From the NCBI RefSeq assembly GCF_040869045.1, contig NC_090320.1, positions 241,986,978 to 242,050,977 of the forward strand: a stretch of 64,000 bases of DNA. Reading direction: 5' to 3'. Position numbers and translations under genes: made by a program. Each line of letters opens with the position of its first letter. Position 1 is the stretch's first letter. The stretch is from Eurosta solidaginis (taxonomy: Eukaryota > Arthropoda > Insecta > Diptera > Tephritidae). Below are positions 45,600 through 57,799 of the stretch, one piece after another. The notes under the pieces were generated by a model that was not told the origin of the DNA, did not search any database, and saw only the letters and a list, made by a program, of their open reading frames with translations.

Positions 45600-47545
45600 G
45601 GTTGACTCTAGAATTTGTTTGTACGATATGGGTATCAAATGAAAGGTGTTAATGAGCATTTTAAAAGGGAGTGGGCCTTAGTTCTATAGGTGGACGCCTT
45701 TTCGAGATACCGCCATAAAGGTGGACCAGGGGTGACTCTAGAATGCGTTTGTACAATATGGGTTTCAAACGAAAGGTGTTAATGATTATTTCAAAAGGGC
45801 GTGGGGTTTAGTTCTATAGGTGGACGCCTTTTCGAGATATCGCCATTAAGGTGGACCGGGGTGACTCTAGAATATGTTTGTACGATATGGGTATCAAATT
45901 AAAGGTATTAATGAGGGTTTTAAAAGGGAGTGGTGGTAGTTGTATAGGTGGTCGCCTTTTCGACATATCGGCATAAAGGTGGACCAGGGGTGACTCTAGA
46001 ATGCGTTTGTAAAATATGGGTATTAAACGAAAGGTGTTAATGAGTATTTTAAAAGGGCGTGGGTCTTAGTTCTTTAGGTGGACGCCTTTTCGAGCTATCG
46101 CCATAAAGGTGGAGCAGGGGTGACTCTAGAATGTGTTTGTACGAAATGGCTATCAAATTAAAGGTATTAATGAGGGTTTTAAAAGGGAGTGGTGGTAGTT
46201 GTATAGGTGGTCGCCTTTTCGAGATATCGGCATAAAAGTGGACCAGGGGTGACCCTAGAATGCGTTTGTACAATATGGGTATCAAACGAAAGGTGTTAAT
46301 GAGTATTTTAAAAGGGCGTGGGGCTTAGTTCTATAGGTGGACGCCTTTTCGAGATATCGCCATAAAGGTGGACCAGGGGTGACTCTAGAATGTGTTTGTA
46401 CGATATGGGTATCAAATTAAAGGTATTAATGAGGGTTTTCAAAGGGAGTGGTGGTAGTTGTATAGGTGGTCGCCTTTTCGGGGTATCGGCATAAAGGTGG
46501 ACCAGGGGTGACTCTAGAATGCGTTTGTACAATATGGCTATCAAACGAAAGGTGTTAATGAGTATTATAAAGGAGTGGGCCTTAGATCTATAGGTGGACG
46601 CCTTTTCGAGATATCGCCATAAAGGTGGACCAGGGGTGACTCTAGAATGTATTTGTACAATATGGCCATCAAACAAAAGGTGTTAATGAGTATTTTAAAA
46701 GGGCGTGGGGCTTAGTTTTATAGGTTAACGCCTTTTCGAGATATCGCCATAAAGGTGGACCAGGGGTGACTCTAGAATGTGTTTGTACGATATGGGTATC
46801 AAATTAAAGGTATTAATGAGGGTTTTAAAAGGGAGTGGTGGTAGTTGTATATGTGGTCGACTTTTCGAGATATCGGTATAAAGGTGGACCAGGGGTGACT
46901 CTAGAATGCGGTTGTACAATATGGGTATCAAACGAAAGGTGTTAATGAGTATTTTAAAAGGGAGTGGGCTTAGTTCTATAGGTTAACGCCTTTTCGAGAT
47001 ATCGCCATAAAGGTGGACCAGGGGTGACTGTAGAATGTGTTTGTACGATATGGGTATCAAATTAAAGGTATTAATGAGGGTTTTAAAAGGGAGTGGTGGT
47101 AGTTGTATAGGTAGACGCCGTTTCGAGATATCGCCATAAAGGTGTACCAGGGGTGACCCTAGAATTTGTTTGTACGATATGGGTATCAAATGAAAGGGGT
47201 TAATGAGCATTTTAAAAGGGAGTGGGCCTTAGTTCTATAGGTCGACGCCTTTTCGGGATATCGCCATAAAGGTGGACCCGGGGTGACTCTGTAATGCGTT
47301 TGTACAATATGGGAATCAAACGAAATGTGTTAATGAGTATTTGAAAAGGGTGTGGGGCTTAGTTCTATAGGTGGACGCCTTTTCGAGATATCGCCAAAAA
47401 GGTGGACCAGGGGTGACTCTAGAATGTGTTTGTACAATATGGGTATCAAATGAAAGGTGTTAATGAGGCTTTTAAAAGGGAGTGGTGGTAGTTGTATATG
47501 TGAAGGCGTTTTCCAGATATCGACCAAAATGTGGATCAGGGTGAC
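45600..47545. repeat. ~129-bp minisatellite, ~15 units
   Basis: The anchor gtggaccaggggtgactcta recurs at 45721, 45851, 45979, 46109, 46238, 46368, 46497, 46625, 46755, 46884, 47013, 47142, 47272, 47402 and 47531, steps of 128-130 bp. Two unit types, gtggtggtagttgtata (B) and gtgggNcttagttctata (A), occur in the order AABABABAABABAAB, a partial higher-order pattern. Confidence 0.93.
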
Positions 47546-48800
47546 CCAGAACATCATCTGTTGGATACCGCTAATTTATTTATATATGTAATACCTGCCA
47601 AGATTTCAAGGGTGTTTTATTTCGCCCTGCAGAACTTTTTCATTTTCTTCTACCTAATATGGTAGGTGTCACAACCATTTTACAAAGTTTTTTCTAAAGT
47701 TATATTTCGCGTCAATAAACCAATGCAATTACCATGTTTCATCCCTTTTTTCGTATTTGGTATAGAATTATGGCATTTTTTTTCATTTTTCGTAAATTTC
47801 GATATCGAAAAAGTGGGCGTGGTCATAGTCAGATTTCGTTCATTTTTTATACCAAAATAAAGTGAGTTCAGATAAGTACGTGAACTAAGTTCAGTAAAGA
47901 TATTTCGATTTTTGCTCAAGTTATCGTGTTAACGGCCATGCGGAAGGACAGACGAACGACTGTGTATAAAAACAGGGCTTGGCTTCAACCGATTTCGCCC
48001 ATTTTCACAGAAAACAGTTAACGTCATAAAATCTATGTCCCTACCAAATTTCAAAAGGATTGGGAAATTTTTGTTCGACTTATGACATTAAAAGTGTCCT
48101 AGACAAACTAAATGAAAAAGGGCGGAGCCACCTCCATTTTGAAATTTTCTTTATTTTTTGTATTTTGTTGCACCATGTCATTACTAGAGTTGAATGTTGA
48201 CATAATTTACTTATATACTGTAAAGATATTAAATTTTTTGTTAAAATTTTACTTCTCCGATTTTGCTTATTTTTATTAAGCTTACATATAGTAATAGGAG
48301 TAACGTTCCTGCCAAATTTCATCATGATATCTTCAACGACTGGCAAATTGCAGCTTGCAAAACTTTTAAATTACCTTGCGTGGCACCCATTGTCCAAAAT
48401 TTTACTAATTTTCTATTCTTCGTCATAAGTGCAACCCACCTACCAAGTTTCATCGCTTTATCTGTCTTTGGTAATGAATTATTGTACTTTTTCGGTTTTT
48501 CGAAATTTTCGATATCGAAAAAGTGGGCGTGGTTATAGTCCGATATCGTTCATTTTAAATAGCGATCTGAGATGAGTGCTCAGGAACCTACATACCAAAT
48601 TTCATCAAGATACCTCAAAATTTACTCAAGTTATCGTGTTAACGGACGGACGGACGGACATGGCTCAATCAAATTTTTTTTCGATCCTGATGATTTTGAT
48701 ATATGGAAGTCTATATCTATCTCGATTCCTTTATACCTGTACAACCAACCGTTATCCAATCAAACTTAATATACTCTGTGAGCTCTGCTCAACTGAGTAT
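45600..48800 (-). mobile_element. Helentron-like element, copy E (largest)
   Basis: Reading on the minus strand: 5' end ATACTCAGTTGAGCAGAGCT at 48800, body with CCACGCCCACTTTTTC and ttaacacgataacttgag phrases, then a greatly expanded internal repeat array. The 3' hairpin end (expected near 45600) is absent, so the array runs to the edge of similarity. No Rep or helicase. Orientation follows the copies with both ends. Confidence 0.8.
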
Positions 48801-49796
48801 AAAAATTCGATCCACCCTGTTGTACCACAAACACGAACCCCGGCCAGCAATTTTCGCCACAATGACTACGTTTTTTTTTTTACTATGCTGAACATGTTTT
48901 TTTTTATTGCCGATTTCATTCGTTTGCTCTTACGTTGCCGTCATCGCTGTAGTAAATGTTGTTGTTGCTGTATTTGTGGAGCAATGCGGAAGTGAATTTA
49001 ATTTATTGTATATGCTTTGCCTCGCTTCTGTTTCTGTTTCTTTAGTTGTGCTTTTCTTTTCTGGCATGTGTTTGTGTGTGTGTTTGTGAATGTTTTGCTC
49101 AACTTAAGTTGTGGGCAGCAAACAGTGGCGTAAACGACGGCCAGAATCAAAAAAACAGTAAAGAAAGAAAAAATTTGCGACAGCAAATTTAGCATACAAC
49201 TGCCTGCCGTACCATGTCTTGCCGCCTTAACCACCCCCTACACTTCGCTTCACTGCTACTGACCCGTTTTAATCTTGCGCGACGTCAACGTCGACATTAG
49301 CGCAAGAAGTTCTCAGTGGGCGGAAGGGTTGAAGGAGCAAAGCAAGCAGGAAGGCGAACAGCGCATAGTGATTTCAACATTTTTTAGTTGTTGGCAGCTG
49401 GCGTCTGGCAGTCACACAATAAGCAAGCAAGTGAATAGTGCACGATCAGGTGTTGGCGGGTTTTGCTTAGCACACACACAGACACAAATATTAATTTATT
49501 TATATCAGCGTCCATATGTACTTAAATAGACGAATTTTGCTCGTAAATATTGTACAAACACACGTACATATGTATATTAAAAAAAATTATATTACCAGGG
49601 ACCGATTATGAGTTTTTTTGCAAAGTAAAAATTCAAGAAGTGCATAAATTTCTATATTTTTCCATTACATTTTCAAATTCTCTTAAAAGCTCGAAAAAGT
49701 TACTGTTGAAATTTAACATAAATGCAAAAAATTCATTAAAAAATTTGTAATTTCATTTTTCTAATAAAATTTTTTTAATTTCTTTAAAGATGTCAC
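48801..49796. other. Unique-looking sequence between two elements
   Basis: No repeat similarity noted. It includes an inverted pair CTTGCGC/GCGCAAG around gacgtcaacgtcgac at 49273-49306. An 84-codon plus-strand frame at 49275-49529 has a mixed composition but no domain I know, so I do not call a gene. Confidence 0.35.
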
Positions 49797-51542
49797 AATC
49801 TCAGCGTGCTTTGCACATAGAGTATATTAACTTTGATTGGATAACAGTTGTACAGGTATAAAGGAATCGAGATAGATATAGACTTCCATATATCAAAATC
49901 ATCAGTATCGAAAAAAATTTGATTGAGCCATGTCCGTCCATCCGTCTGTCCGTTAACACGATAACTTGAGTAAATTTTGAGGTATCTTGATGAAATTTGG
50001 TATGTGGGTTCCCGGGCAGTCATCTCAGATCGAAATTTAAAATGAACGATATCGGACTATAACCACGCCCACTTTTTTGATATCGAAAATTTCGAAAAAT
50101 TGAAAAAGCGCAATAATTCATTACCAAATTCGGATAAAGCGATGAAACTTGGTAGGTGGGTTGAACTTATGACGCAGAATCGAAAATTAGTAAAATTTTG
50201 GACAATGGGCGTGGCCCCGCCCACTTTTAAAAGGTAATTTCAAAGTTTTGGAAGCTGTAATTTGGCATTCGTTGAAGATATCATGATGAAATTTGGCAGG
50301 AAAATTACTCCTATTACTGTATGTGTGCTTAATAAAAATTAGCAAAATCGGATGAAGAACACGCCCACTTAAAAAAAAAATTGTTTAAGGCAAATTTTAA
50401 GAAAAAATTCAATATCTTTACAGTATAGTAGTAGAATACTTTTAATGCCATAAGGCGTACAAAAATTTACCAATCCTTATGAAATTTGGTAAGGGCAAAG
50501 CCTCTATGACGATAACAGTTTTCTGTGAAAATGGGCGAAATCGGTTGAAGCCACGACCAGTTTGTATACACAGTCGGCCGTCTGACCTTCCGCTCGGCCG
50601 TTAACACGATAACTTGAGCAAAAATCGATGTATCTTTACTAAACTTAGTTCACGTACTTATCTGAACTCACTTTATCTTGGTGTTAAAAATGCGCGAAAA
50701 TTCGAATATGACCACGCCCACTTTTTCGATATCGAAAATTTCGAAAAATGAAAAAACTGCCATAATTCTATACCAAATATGAAAAAAGGGATGAAACATG
50801 GTAATTGGATTGTTTTATTGATGGCTCCACATATACAACTAAGGGCCACTCCCTTTCAAAACCTTCATTAATACCTTTAATTTGGTACCCATATCGTACA
50901 AACACATTCTAGTGTCACTCCTGGTCCACCTTTATGGCGATATCTCGAAAAGGCGCCCACCTATAGAACTAAGTCCCACTTCCTTTTAAAATACTCATTA
51001 ACACCTTTTATTTGATACCCATATCGTACAAACAAATTCTAGAGTCACCCCTGGTTCGCCTTTATAACGATATATCGAAACGGCGTCCACCTATGGAACT
51101 AAGGATTACTCCCTTTTAAAATACTCATTAACACCTTTCATTTGATTCCCATATCGTACAAACACATTTTAGAGTCACCCCTGGTCCACCTTTATGGCGA
51201 TATCTCGAAAAGGCGTCCACCTATGGAACTAAGGCCCACTCCCTTTTAAATAATCGCTAACACCTTTCATTTGGTACCCATATCGTACAAACACATTCTA
51301 GAGTCACCCCTGGTCCACCTTTATGGCGATATCCCGAAATGGCGTCCACCTATAGATCTATGGCCCACTCTCTTTTAAAATACTCTTTGATACCTTCCAT
51401 TTGATACCCATGTCATACAAACACATTCCAGGGTTACCCTAGGTTCATTTTCCTATATAGTGATTTTCCCTTATTTTGTCTCCAAAGCTCTCAGCTGAGT
51501 ATGTAATGTTCGGTTACACCCGAACTTAGCCTCCCTTACTTG
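49797..51542 (+). mobile_element. Helentron-like element, copy F
   Basis: 5' end CTCAGCGTGCTTTGCACA, the second variant shared with copy B; 3' end with hairpin GTTCGG-TTACAC-CCGAAC and TTAGCCTCCCTTACTTG. The middle holds four CCACGCCCACTTTT-type blocks. A deletion near 50820 brings the body directly to the repeat array, of about five units (50825-51440). Non-coding. Confidence 0.85.
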
Positions 51543-51914
51543 TTTTTTTCCTTAAATGCTTTTGGGTAAAGTTAAAATTGTATCTTACATCGTAAATTCA
51601 AAGAAATGTTTGCTTACTTTTTATTATAAATATTATTTTTGACGAAATTCGATTGTGGAAAACCAACAACAGGACTTTCCCTATGTGTTCGACATCTCAG
51701 TGCAAAGATTTTTGTTCCTCTTCTGTTTTAGAATTTTTTAAATAGCGCTCTATTTTAGAAATCGGTTGAGGTTAATAATTTGCTTCAAAAGCACTTTTTG
51801 TCAGTATAAATTCAATATATTTTAAGCTGAAATAAGGATACGAATTCAAGAAAAGTTCTGACATATGACGATTTTGCAAATTGTTGAATTAGAGCGTTTA
51901 CAAAAAAAATTATG
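51543..51914. other. No recognisable gene
   Basis: AT-rich spacer between a Helentron-like copy and a solo LTR. Confidence 0.4.
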
Positions 51915-52290
51915 ATATTATGGCGAATATTAGCATCAATATGCTGTTAGTAAATAATCAGAACAACCACAACAGCAAGCAGCCACACTTATGTACATGC
52001 ACACATTAAAGCAAGCACCCACACTTATGTACAAGGCAACGAAGAGTATTCCATTCAGATACCCAGCAGCTTGAAGCAGAGAGATTATTTCACATACATA
52101 TATGTAGGCGGCAGCTCAGAGCAAAAGTTGTTACTCACCCATACACACGCATATGGGTAGAAGAAAAGCATAAACTGCAGATATACATGTATTTAGATAA
52201 ATAACCAAGCATGAGATACAACTTTTCTAGACGGCATGCTCGTGAAACATCTAAACCTAAAGAGAAATGGGCGACCGTGGTAACTGAGGG

Positions 52291-52329
52291 TATAAAATCA
52301 GCGCAAGCTGAGGAATCAGTAATCAGTTT
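52291..52329 (+). promoter_or_regulatory. LTR core promoter (TATA + Inr)
   Basis: TATAAAA at 52291-52297 and TCAGTT at 52323-52328, 32 bp apart; a second TCAGT lies at 52316. Confidence 0.72.
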
Positions 52330-52390
52330 GATTTAAACTCGCTTTTAGTTGTGAAGTATAATTGTGAAGTACTACTCACAAAGTAGTCTA

Positions 52391-52396
52391 AATAAA
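52391..52396 (+). terminator. LTR poly(A) signal
   Basis: AATAAA followed by gacc, at the same place in the LTRs at 15913 and 44270. Confidence 0.65.
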
Positions 52397-52508
52397 GACC
52401 ATTTTGCAATACTGAATATTGGGGTTATTTATTCTACAGTTCAGCGTTGCGAATGTTATCAGAAGATGCATAATTATCAGGAACTCACCCAAAAGTTCAT
52501 TACAATAT

Positions 52509-52787
52509 TCAGAGTGTGATGAGAAAGGGCATTTTCGTAGCCGAAGCCGAGATAGGATGATATTCACAAGCAGAAGTGGGTACGCAAATTTATAACAGAT
52601 TTTATTTTTTTTTTCTAAAAACCCGGCATTAATCTATTTGGAAGTAAATCGCATCAAGTATTTAAATTTTATTGATTTTTTTGTTTTTATAAAAATCGTA
52701 ACCGAGACGAACCCTGAAATATATACAACAAAACTCGATTATTCGCGGACAAAGCACAAACTGCGGCGATCAATTGTTTTATTTTTT
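52509..52787. other. AT-rich spacer
   Basis: No feature recognised; poly-T near 52603. Confidence 0.4.
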
Positions 52788-55532
52788 ATACTCAGTTGAG
52801 CAGAGCTCACAGAGTATATTAACTTTGATTGCATAACGGTTGGTTGTACAGGTATAAAGGAATCGAGATAGATATAGACTTCCATATATCAAAATCATCA
52901 GTATCGAAAAAAAATTCGATTGAGCCATGTCCGTCCGTCCGTCCGTCCGTCTGCCCGTTAACACGATAACTTGAGTAAATTTTGAGGTATCTTGATGAAA
53001 TTTGGTACGTAGGTTCCTGGGCACTCATCTCAGATCGCTATTTAAAATGAACGATATCGGACAATAACCACGCCCACTTTTTCGATATCGAAAATTTCGA
53101 AAAATAGAAAAAGTGCGATAATTCACTACCAAATATGCATTAAGCGATGAAACTTGGTAGGTGAGTTGAGCTTATGACGCAAAATAGAAAACTAGTAAAA
53201 TTTTGGATAATGGGTGTGGCACCGCACACTTTTAAATGAAGGTAATTTAGAAGTTTTGCAAGCTGTAATTTGGCAGTCGTTGAAGATATCATGATGAAAT
53301 TTGGCAGGAACGTTACTCTTATTACTTTATGTCTGCTTAATAAAAATTAGCAAAATCGGAGGACGACCACGCCCACTTTTTAAAAAAATTTATTTTTAAT
53401 TCAAATTTTAAAAGAAAAGTTAATACCTTTACAGCATATAAGTAAATTATGCCAACATTCAACTCCAGTAATGATATGGTGCAACAAAATACAAAAATAA
53501 AAGAAAATTTCAAAATGGGCGTGGCTCCGCCCTTTTTCATTTAATTTGTCTAGGATGCTTGTAATGCCATAAGTCGAACAAAAATTAACCAATCCTTGTG
53601 AAATTTGGTAGAGGCTTAGCTTCTAGGACGATAACTGTTTTCTGTGAAAAAGGGCGAAATCGGTTGAAGCCACGCCCAGTTTTTATACACAGTCGACCGT
53701 CTGTCCTTCCGCTCGGCCGTTAACACGATAACTTGAGCAAAAATCTATATATCTTTACTAAACTCAGTTTACGTATTTATCTGAACTCACTTTGTATTGG
53801 TGTAAAAAATGGCCGAAATCCGACTATGACCACGCCCACTTTTTCGATATCGAAAATTACGAAAAATGAAAAAAATGCCATAATTATATACCAAATACGA
53901 AAAAAGGGATGAAACATGGTAATTGTATTGGTCTATTGACGCATTATACAACTTTAGAAAAAAACTTGGTAAAATGGGTGTGACACGTACCATATTAAGT
54001 AGAAGAAAATGAAAAAGTTTTGCAGGGCGAAATCAAAAGCCCTTGGAATCTTGGAAGGAATACTGTACGTGGTATTACATATATAAATAAACTAGCGGTA
54101 CCCGACAGATGATGTTCTGGATCACCCTGGTCCACATTTTGGTAGATATCGCGAAAACGCCTTCACACATACAACTAAGGGCCACTCCCTTTTAAAACCC
54201 TCATTAATACCTTTAATTTGATACCCATATCGTACAAACACATTCTAGAGTCACCCCTGGTCCACGTTTATGGCGATATCTCGAAAAGGCGTTCACATAT
54301 AGAACTAAGGCCCACTCCTTTTTAAAATACTCATTAACACCTTTCATTTGATACCCATTCGTACAAACAAATTCTAGAGTCACCCCTGGTCCACCTTTAT
54401 GTCGATATCTCGAAAAGGCGTCCACCTATAGAACTAAGGCCCACGCCTTTTTAAAATACTCATTAACACCTTTCATTTGATACCCATATCGTATAAACAA
54501 ATTCTAGAGTTCACCCCTGGTCCAGCTTTATGTCGATATCTCGAAAAGGTATCCACCTATAGAACTAAGGCCCACGCCCTTTTAAAATACTCATTAACAC
54601 CTTTCATTTGATACCCATATCGTATAAACAAATTCTAGAGTTCACCCCTGGTCCAGCTTTATGTCGATATCTCGAAAAGGCATCCACCTATAGAACTAAG
54701 GCCCACGCCCTTTTAAAATACTCATTAACACCTTTCATTTGATACCCATATCGTACAAAAAAAATTCTAGAGTCACCCCTGGCCCACCTTTATGGCGATA
54801 TCTCGAAAAGGCATCCACCTATAGAACTAAGGCCCACTCCCTTTTAAAATACTCATTAACACCTTTCATTTGATACCCATATCGTACAAAAAAATTCTAG
54901 AGTCACCCCTGGCCCACCTTTATGGCGATATCTCGAAAAGGCATCCACCTATAGAACTAAGGCCCACGCCTTTTTAAAATACTCATTAACACCTTTCATT
55001 TGATACCCATATCGTATAAACAAATTCTAGAGTTCACCCCTGGTCCAGCTTTATGTCGATATCTCGAAAAGGCATCCACCTATAGAACTAAGGCCCACGC
55101 CCTTTTAAAATACTCATTAACACCTTTCATTTGATACCCATATCGTACAAAATAAATTCTAGAGTCACCCCTGGTCCACCTTTATAGCGATATCTCGAAA
55201 AGACGTCCACCTATAGAACTTAGGCCCACTCCCTTTTAAAATTATCATTAGCACATTTCATTTGATACCCATATCGTACAAACACATTCTAGAGTCAGGC
55301 CTGGTCCACCTTTATGGCGATATCCCTAAATGGCGTCCATCTATAGATCTATGGCCCACTTCCTCTTAAAATACTCTTTAATACCTTCCATTCGATACAC
55401 ATGTCATACAAACACATTCCAGGGTTACTCTAGGTTCCTTTTACAACATGGTGATTTCCCTTACTTTATCTCCACAGCTCTCAACTGAGTATGTAGTGTT
55501 CGGTTACACCCGAACTTAGCCTTCCTTACTTG
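52788..55532 (+). mobile_element. Helentron-like element, copy G (full length)
   Basis: The most complete copy with both ends. 5': ATACTCAGTTGAG with inner stem GAGC-AGA-GCTC inside outer stem TATACTC/GAGTATA. Then a (GTCC)n run, successive ~300-bp modules each with an accacgcccactttt block, a T/A-flanked junction agcggtacccgacagatgat, and the repeat array. 3': subterminal CTCAACTGAGTATG, the inverted partner of the 5' end, then hairpin GTTCGG-TTACAC-CCGAAC and TTAGCCTTCCTTACTTG. Short frames on the minus strand (for example 53787-53993) recur in other copies through shared DNA only. No Rep-helicase, so non-autonomous. Confidence 0.87.
54110..55440. repeat. ~130-bp minisatellite in copy G, ~10 units
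   Basis: attctagagtNacccctgg recurs about every 130 bp from 54243 to 55287. Units at about 54503, 54633 and 55025 share the variant cNtggtccagctttatgtcg and are nearly identical, which points to recent unequal exchange or replication slippage. Confidence 0.9.
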
Positions 55533-55676
55533 TTAAAATTTTTTTATTAATGTTTTGGCAGAAATATATTTTTTATTATTTTTATTGATCTTACGCCATT
55601 AGTGATAAGACTACTGTGAGCTTTTCCGAGTACATAAGGAAATAATTTTTTTTTCGCTAAACACACATGTCCATAG
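55533..55676. other. AT-rich spacer
   Basis: Short spacer before the MITE. Confidence 0.4.
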
Positions 55677-55684
55677 AATCTACA

Positions 55685-56787
55685 TTAGGGTGGTTACAAG
55701 TTATATGGTGAATTTTAATTTTTGTTGTATCTTTCGGGTAAAGATGGGTTTGATGGTGAATGAGAACAAAACGAAGTACCTGCTGTCATCGAGCAAAGAG
55801 TCCGCGCATATGCGCCTTGGCAACCACGCTACTGTTGGCAGCCATAGTTTTGAAATAATAAAAGACTTCGTTTATTTAGGAACCAGCATCAACACTAGCA
55901 ACAACATCAGCACTGAAATCCAGCGAAGAATCAATCTTGCCAATAAATGCTACTTTGGACTAGGTAGGCAATTGAAAAGTAAAGTCCTCTCTCGGCGAAC
56001 GAAAATCATACTCTACAAGTCACTTATCGTACCCGTCCTGCTATATGGGCAGAAGCATGGACCATGACAACAGCAGATGAAGCGGCTTTGGGAGTGTTCG
56101 GGAGAAAAGTTCTTCGAAAGATTTATGGACCTCTACGCGTTGGCGATGGCGAGTACCGAAGAAAATTTAATGATGAGCTGTACGAGCTATACGCAGACAT
56201 CAACATAGTCCAGAATTCAAATGCAGCGGCTGCGCTGGCTAGGCCATGTTATGCGAATGAAAGATGCTGCTCCGGCCAAGAAAGTGTTTCTATCGGAACC
56301 CGCCTATGGAATCAGAGGTAGAGGGCGGCCCTCACTCCGTTGGAAGGGCCAGGTGGAAAACGATTTATACTCCCTTGGTGTGACCAATTGGTGCCGGTTG
56401 GCGGAGCGAAGGAGCGACTGGCGCGCCTTGTTGGACAGCCATAACCGTTTAGACGGTTAAGCGCCAATTAAGTAAGTAAGTAAGTAAGTAAGTCTATCTT
56501 TCGGGGCACCCTCCTAAAATATGCAAATAGATCAGAAAATGATTATTGAAAAGTTTCAGGCCAATCCGATAATGTTAAAAAGTGCCTCATTGAGGTCAAA
56601 GTTAGGAAAAACAGCGATTTTTCAGAAACAATTTTAGTGTTTCGTCAGTAAAAGTGAAACCACTTATGCCAGGAACTTGACTCAGATTGGCCTGAAACGT
56701 TGTATGTATCATTTTCTAATCTATTGGCATATTTCATCGAGGTGCCACAACGGAAAATCTAAAATTGATTTCTTGTAGCCACCCTAA
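55685..56787. mobile_element. Foldback MITE carrying an RTE insertion
   Basis: Ends TTAGGGTGGTTACAAG and CTTGTAGCCACCCTAA are inverted repeats, continuing inward for ~100 bp or more (gtttcaggccaatc against gattggcctgaaac). TCTACA is duplicated at 55679-55684 and 56788-56793; the repeat can be read as AATCTACA because AA also fits the TIR, so the TSD length is uncertain. Without the nested RTE the element is about 336 bp. Confidence 0.85.
55739..56494 (+). mobile_element. RTE-like retrotransposon, 5'-truncated
   Basis: Three plus-strand frames carry successive parts of an RTE-type C-terminus: 55742-56067 with VNENKTKYL, FVYLGTSI and LKSKVLSRRTKIILYKSLI; 56064-56321 with GRKVLRKIYG and NDELYELYADINI; 56221-56460 with RWLGHVMRMKDAAPAKKVF and a final GRGRPSLRWKGQVENDL. 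Two frame changes, near 56050 and 56215, break it. It ends in (TAAG)n at 56469-56493, typical of RTE 3' tails. Perfect 11-bp TSDs, TATCTTTCGGG, lie at 55728-55738 and 56495-56505. The RT catalytic motif is upstream of the truncation. Confidence 0.92.
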
Positions 56788-56793
56788 TCTACA

Positions 56794-57799
56794 TGCATTT
56801 ACAAACACGCTCAACAATAGCATTTTTTTTTTTGTTGTACTCGAGCACACTGGCGCACTTATTTTATTTACATTTGTACTTTAAAATCTTGTTTTTTTTT
56901 CTCGAGAATGGCAATTGCAAGTCAGCAATTATTGATCGCAATATGGTAAGTGATCAGCGCTTGTTATGGCAGTGTTGTGGCTATTGTTTTTTTTTTATAA
57001 TCATAAATATTGTAACTATGGGATTTGCCCTACTATTGATTTGTTGAGAAAATAAGATAACACAAATTTTATATGGCAATATGGTAGATAAAACAATAAG
57101 GGTGTGAAGCCTTAACAAGTGTATACATACATACATATATATTTCTAGAGGATCTCAGAGCTGCTCTGTCAAAACATATGAGGATATTATATTAATTTTT
57201 GCAAAGACTATCTCTGCTTTTATTTTATTTCTTTTAGCTTGTAGCATAATCTGTTCAAACTCGACCCTTGTGGAAATTTCTGCGAACAATAAATGACACT
57301 GAGAGGGCACAAAGAGAAAACAAGTTTGCCTTCCAAGTCTGACAAGGGAAACTCGTACCACTCACTATACATGAATGTTATAAAGTTTGCCTGTCTATTG
57401 CTTTGCATAAACTATTCTTCCACTTTTTCTTCTATAAAAAGTAATTGCTGTAGATACTAGATGATTGATGTTAGCAGGTTCGCAACTCAAAATCTGAGTC
57501 TAATCGAAGCCCGTAAATTTACAGCTTTTCCACTCTTCATCCGGTATATACTCAGCATGACATTGAAGCAAGAAAAGAAGCCCTGGTAACTGTAGCCAAA
57601 GACGTTCGAATCATATATAGGACAACTATTTAATAGCCTACTGGTGACTAGACATGGCTTCTATTATATTTTTTTCACATTTTTCATTTAACGAGTCGAC
57701 TTAGCATGGGCATTATCCCGTATGGTATGAAGTTTCCACCAAAACCGAGACCGTTGCTAATTTTGAATCGGGTACTTCTTGTCTGATATCTGATATATA
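56794..57799. other. No recognisable gene
   Basis: Poly-T tracts near 56825 and 56890. Minus-strand frames at 57155-57408 look somewhat protein-like in composition but overlap in two frames and lack known motifs. Confidence 0.4.

Larger units (their letters stand above)
51919..52504 (+). mobile_element. Complete solo LTR, gypsy-like
   Basis: A 586-bp LTR, start TATGGCGAATATTAGCATCA (first G changed to A), end aaaagttcattaca. Perfect 4-bp TSD ATAT at 51915-51918 and 52505-52508. TATAAAA at 52291, TCAGTT at 52323, AATAAA at 52391. A 4-bp ATAT target is known for some gypsy-group elements of flies; without internal sequence the lineage is inferred. A solo LTR forms by recombination between the two LTRs. 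Confidence 0.88.

Noticed and set aside
46049..47557. Set of minus-strand frames (up to 122 codons) with a recurring ~43-residue pattern
   Set aside because: The pattern comes from the ~129-bp minisatellite, whose unit equals 43 codons. Frames start and stop where units have 128 or 130 bp.
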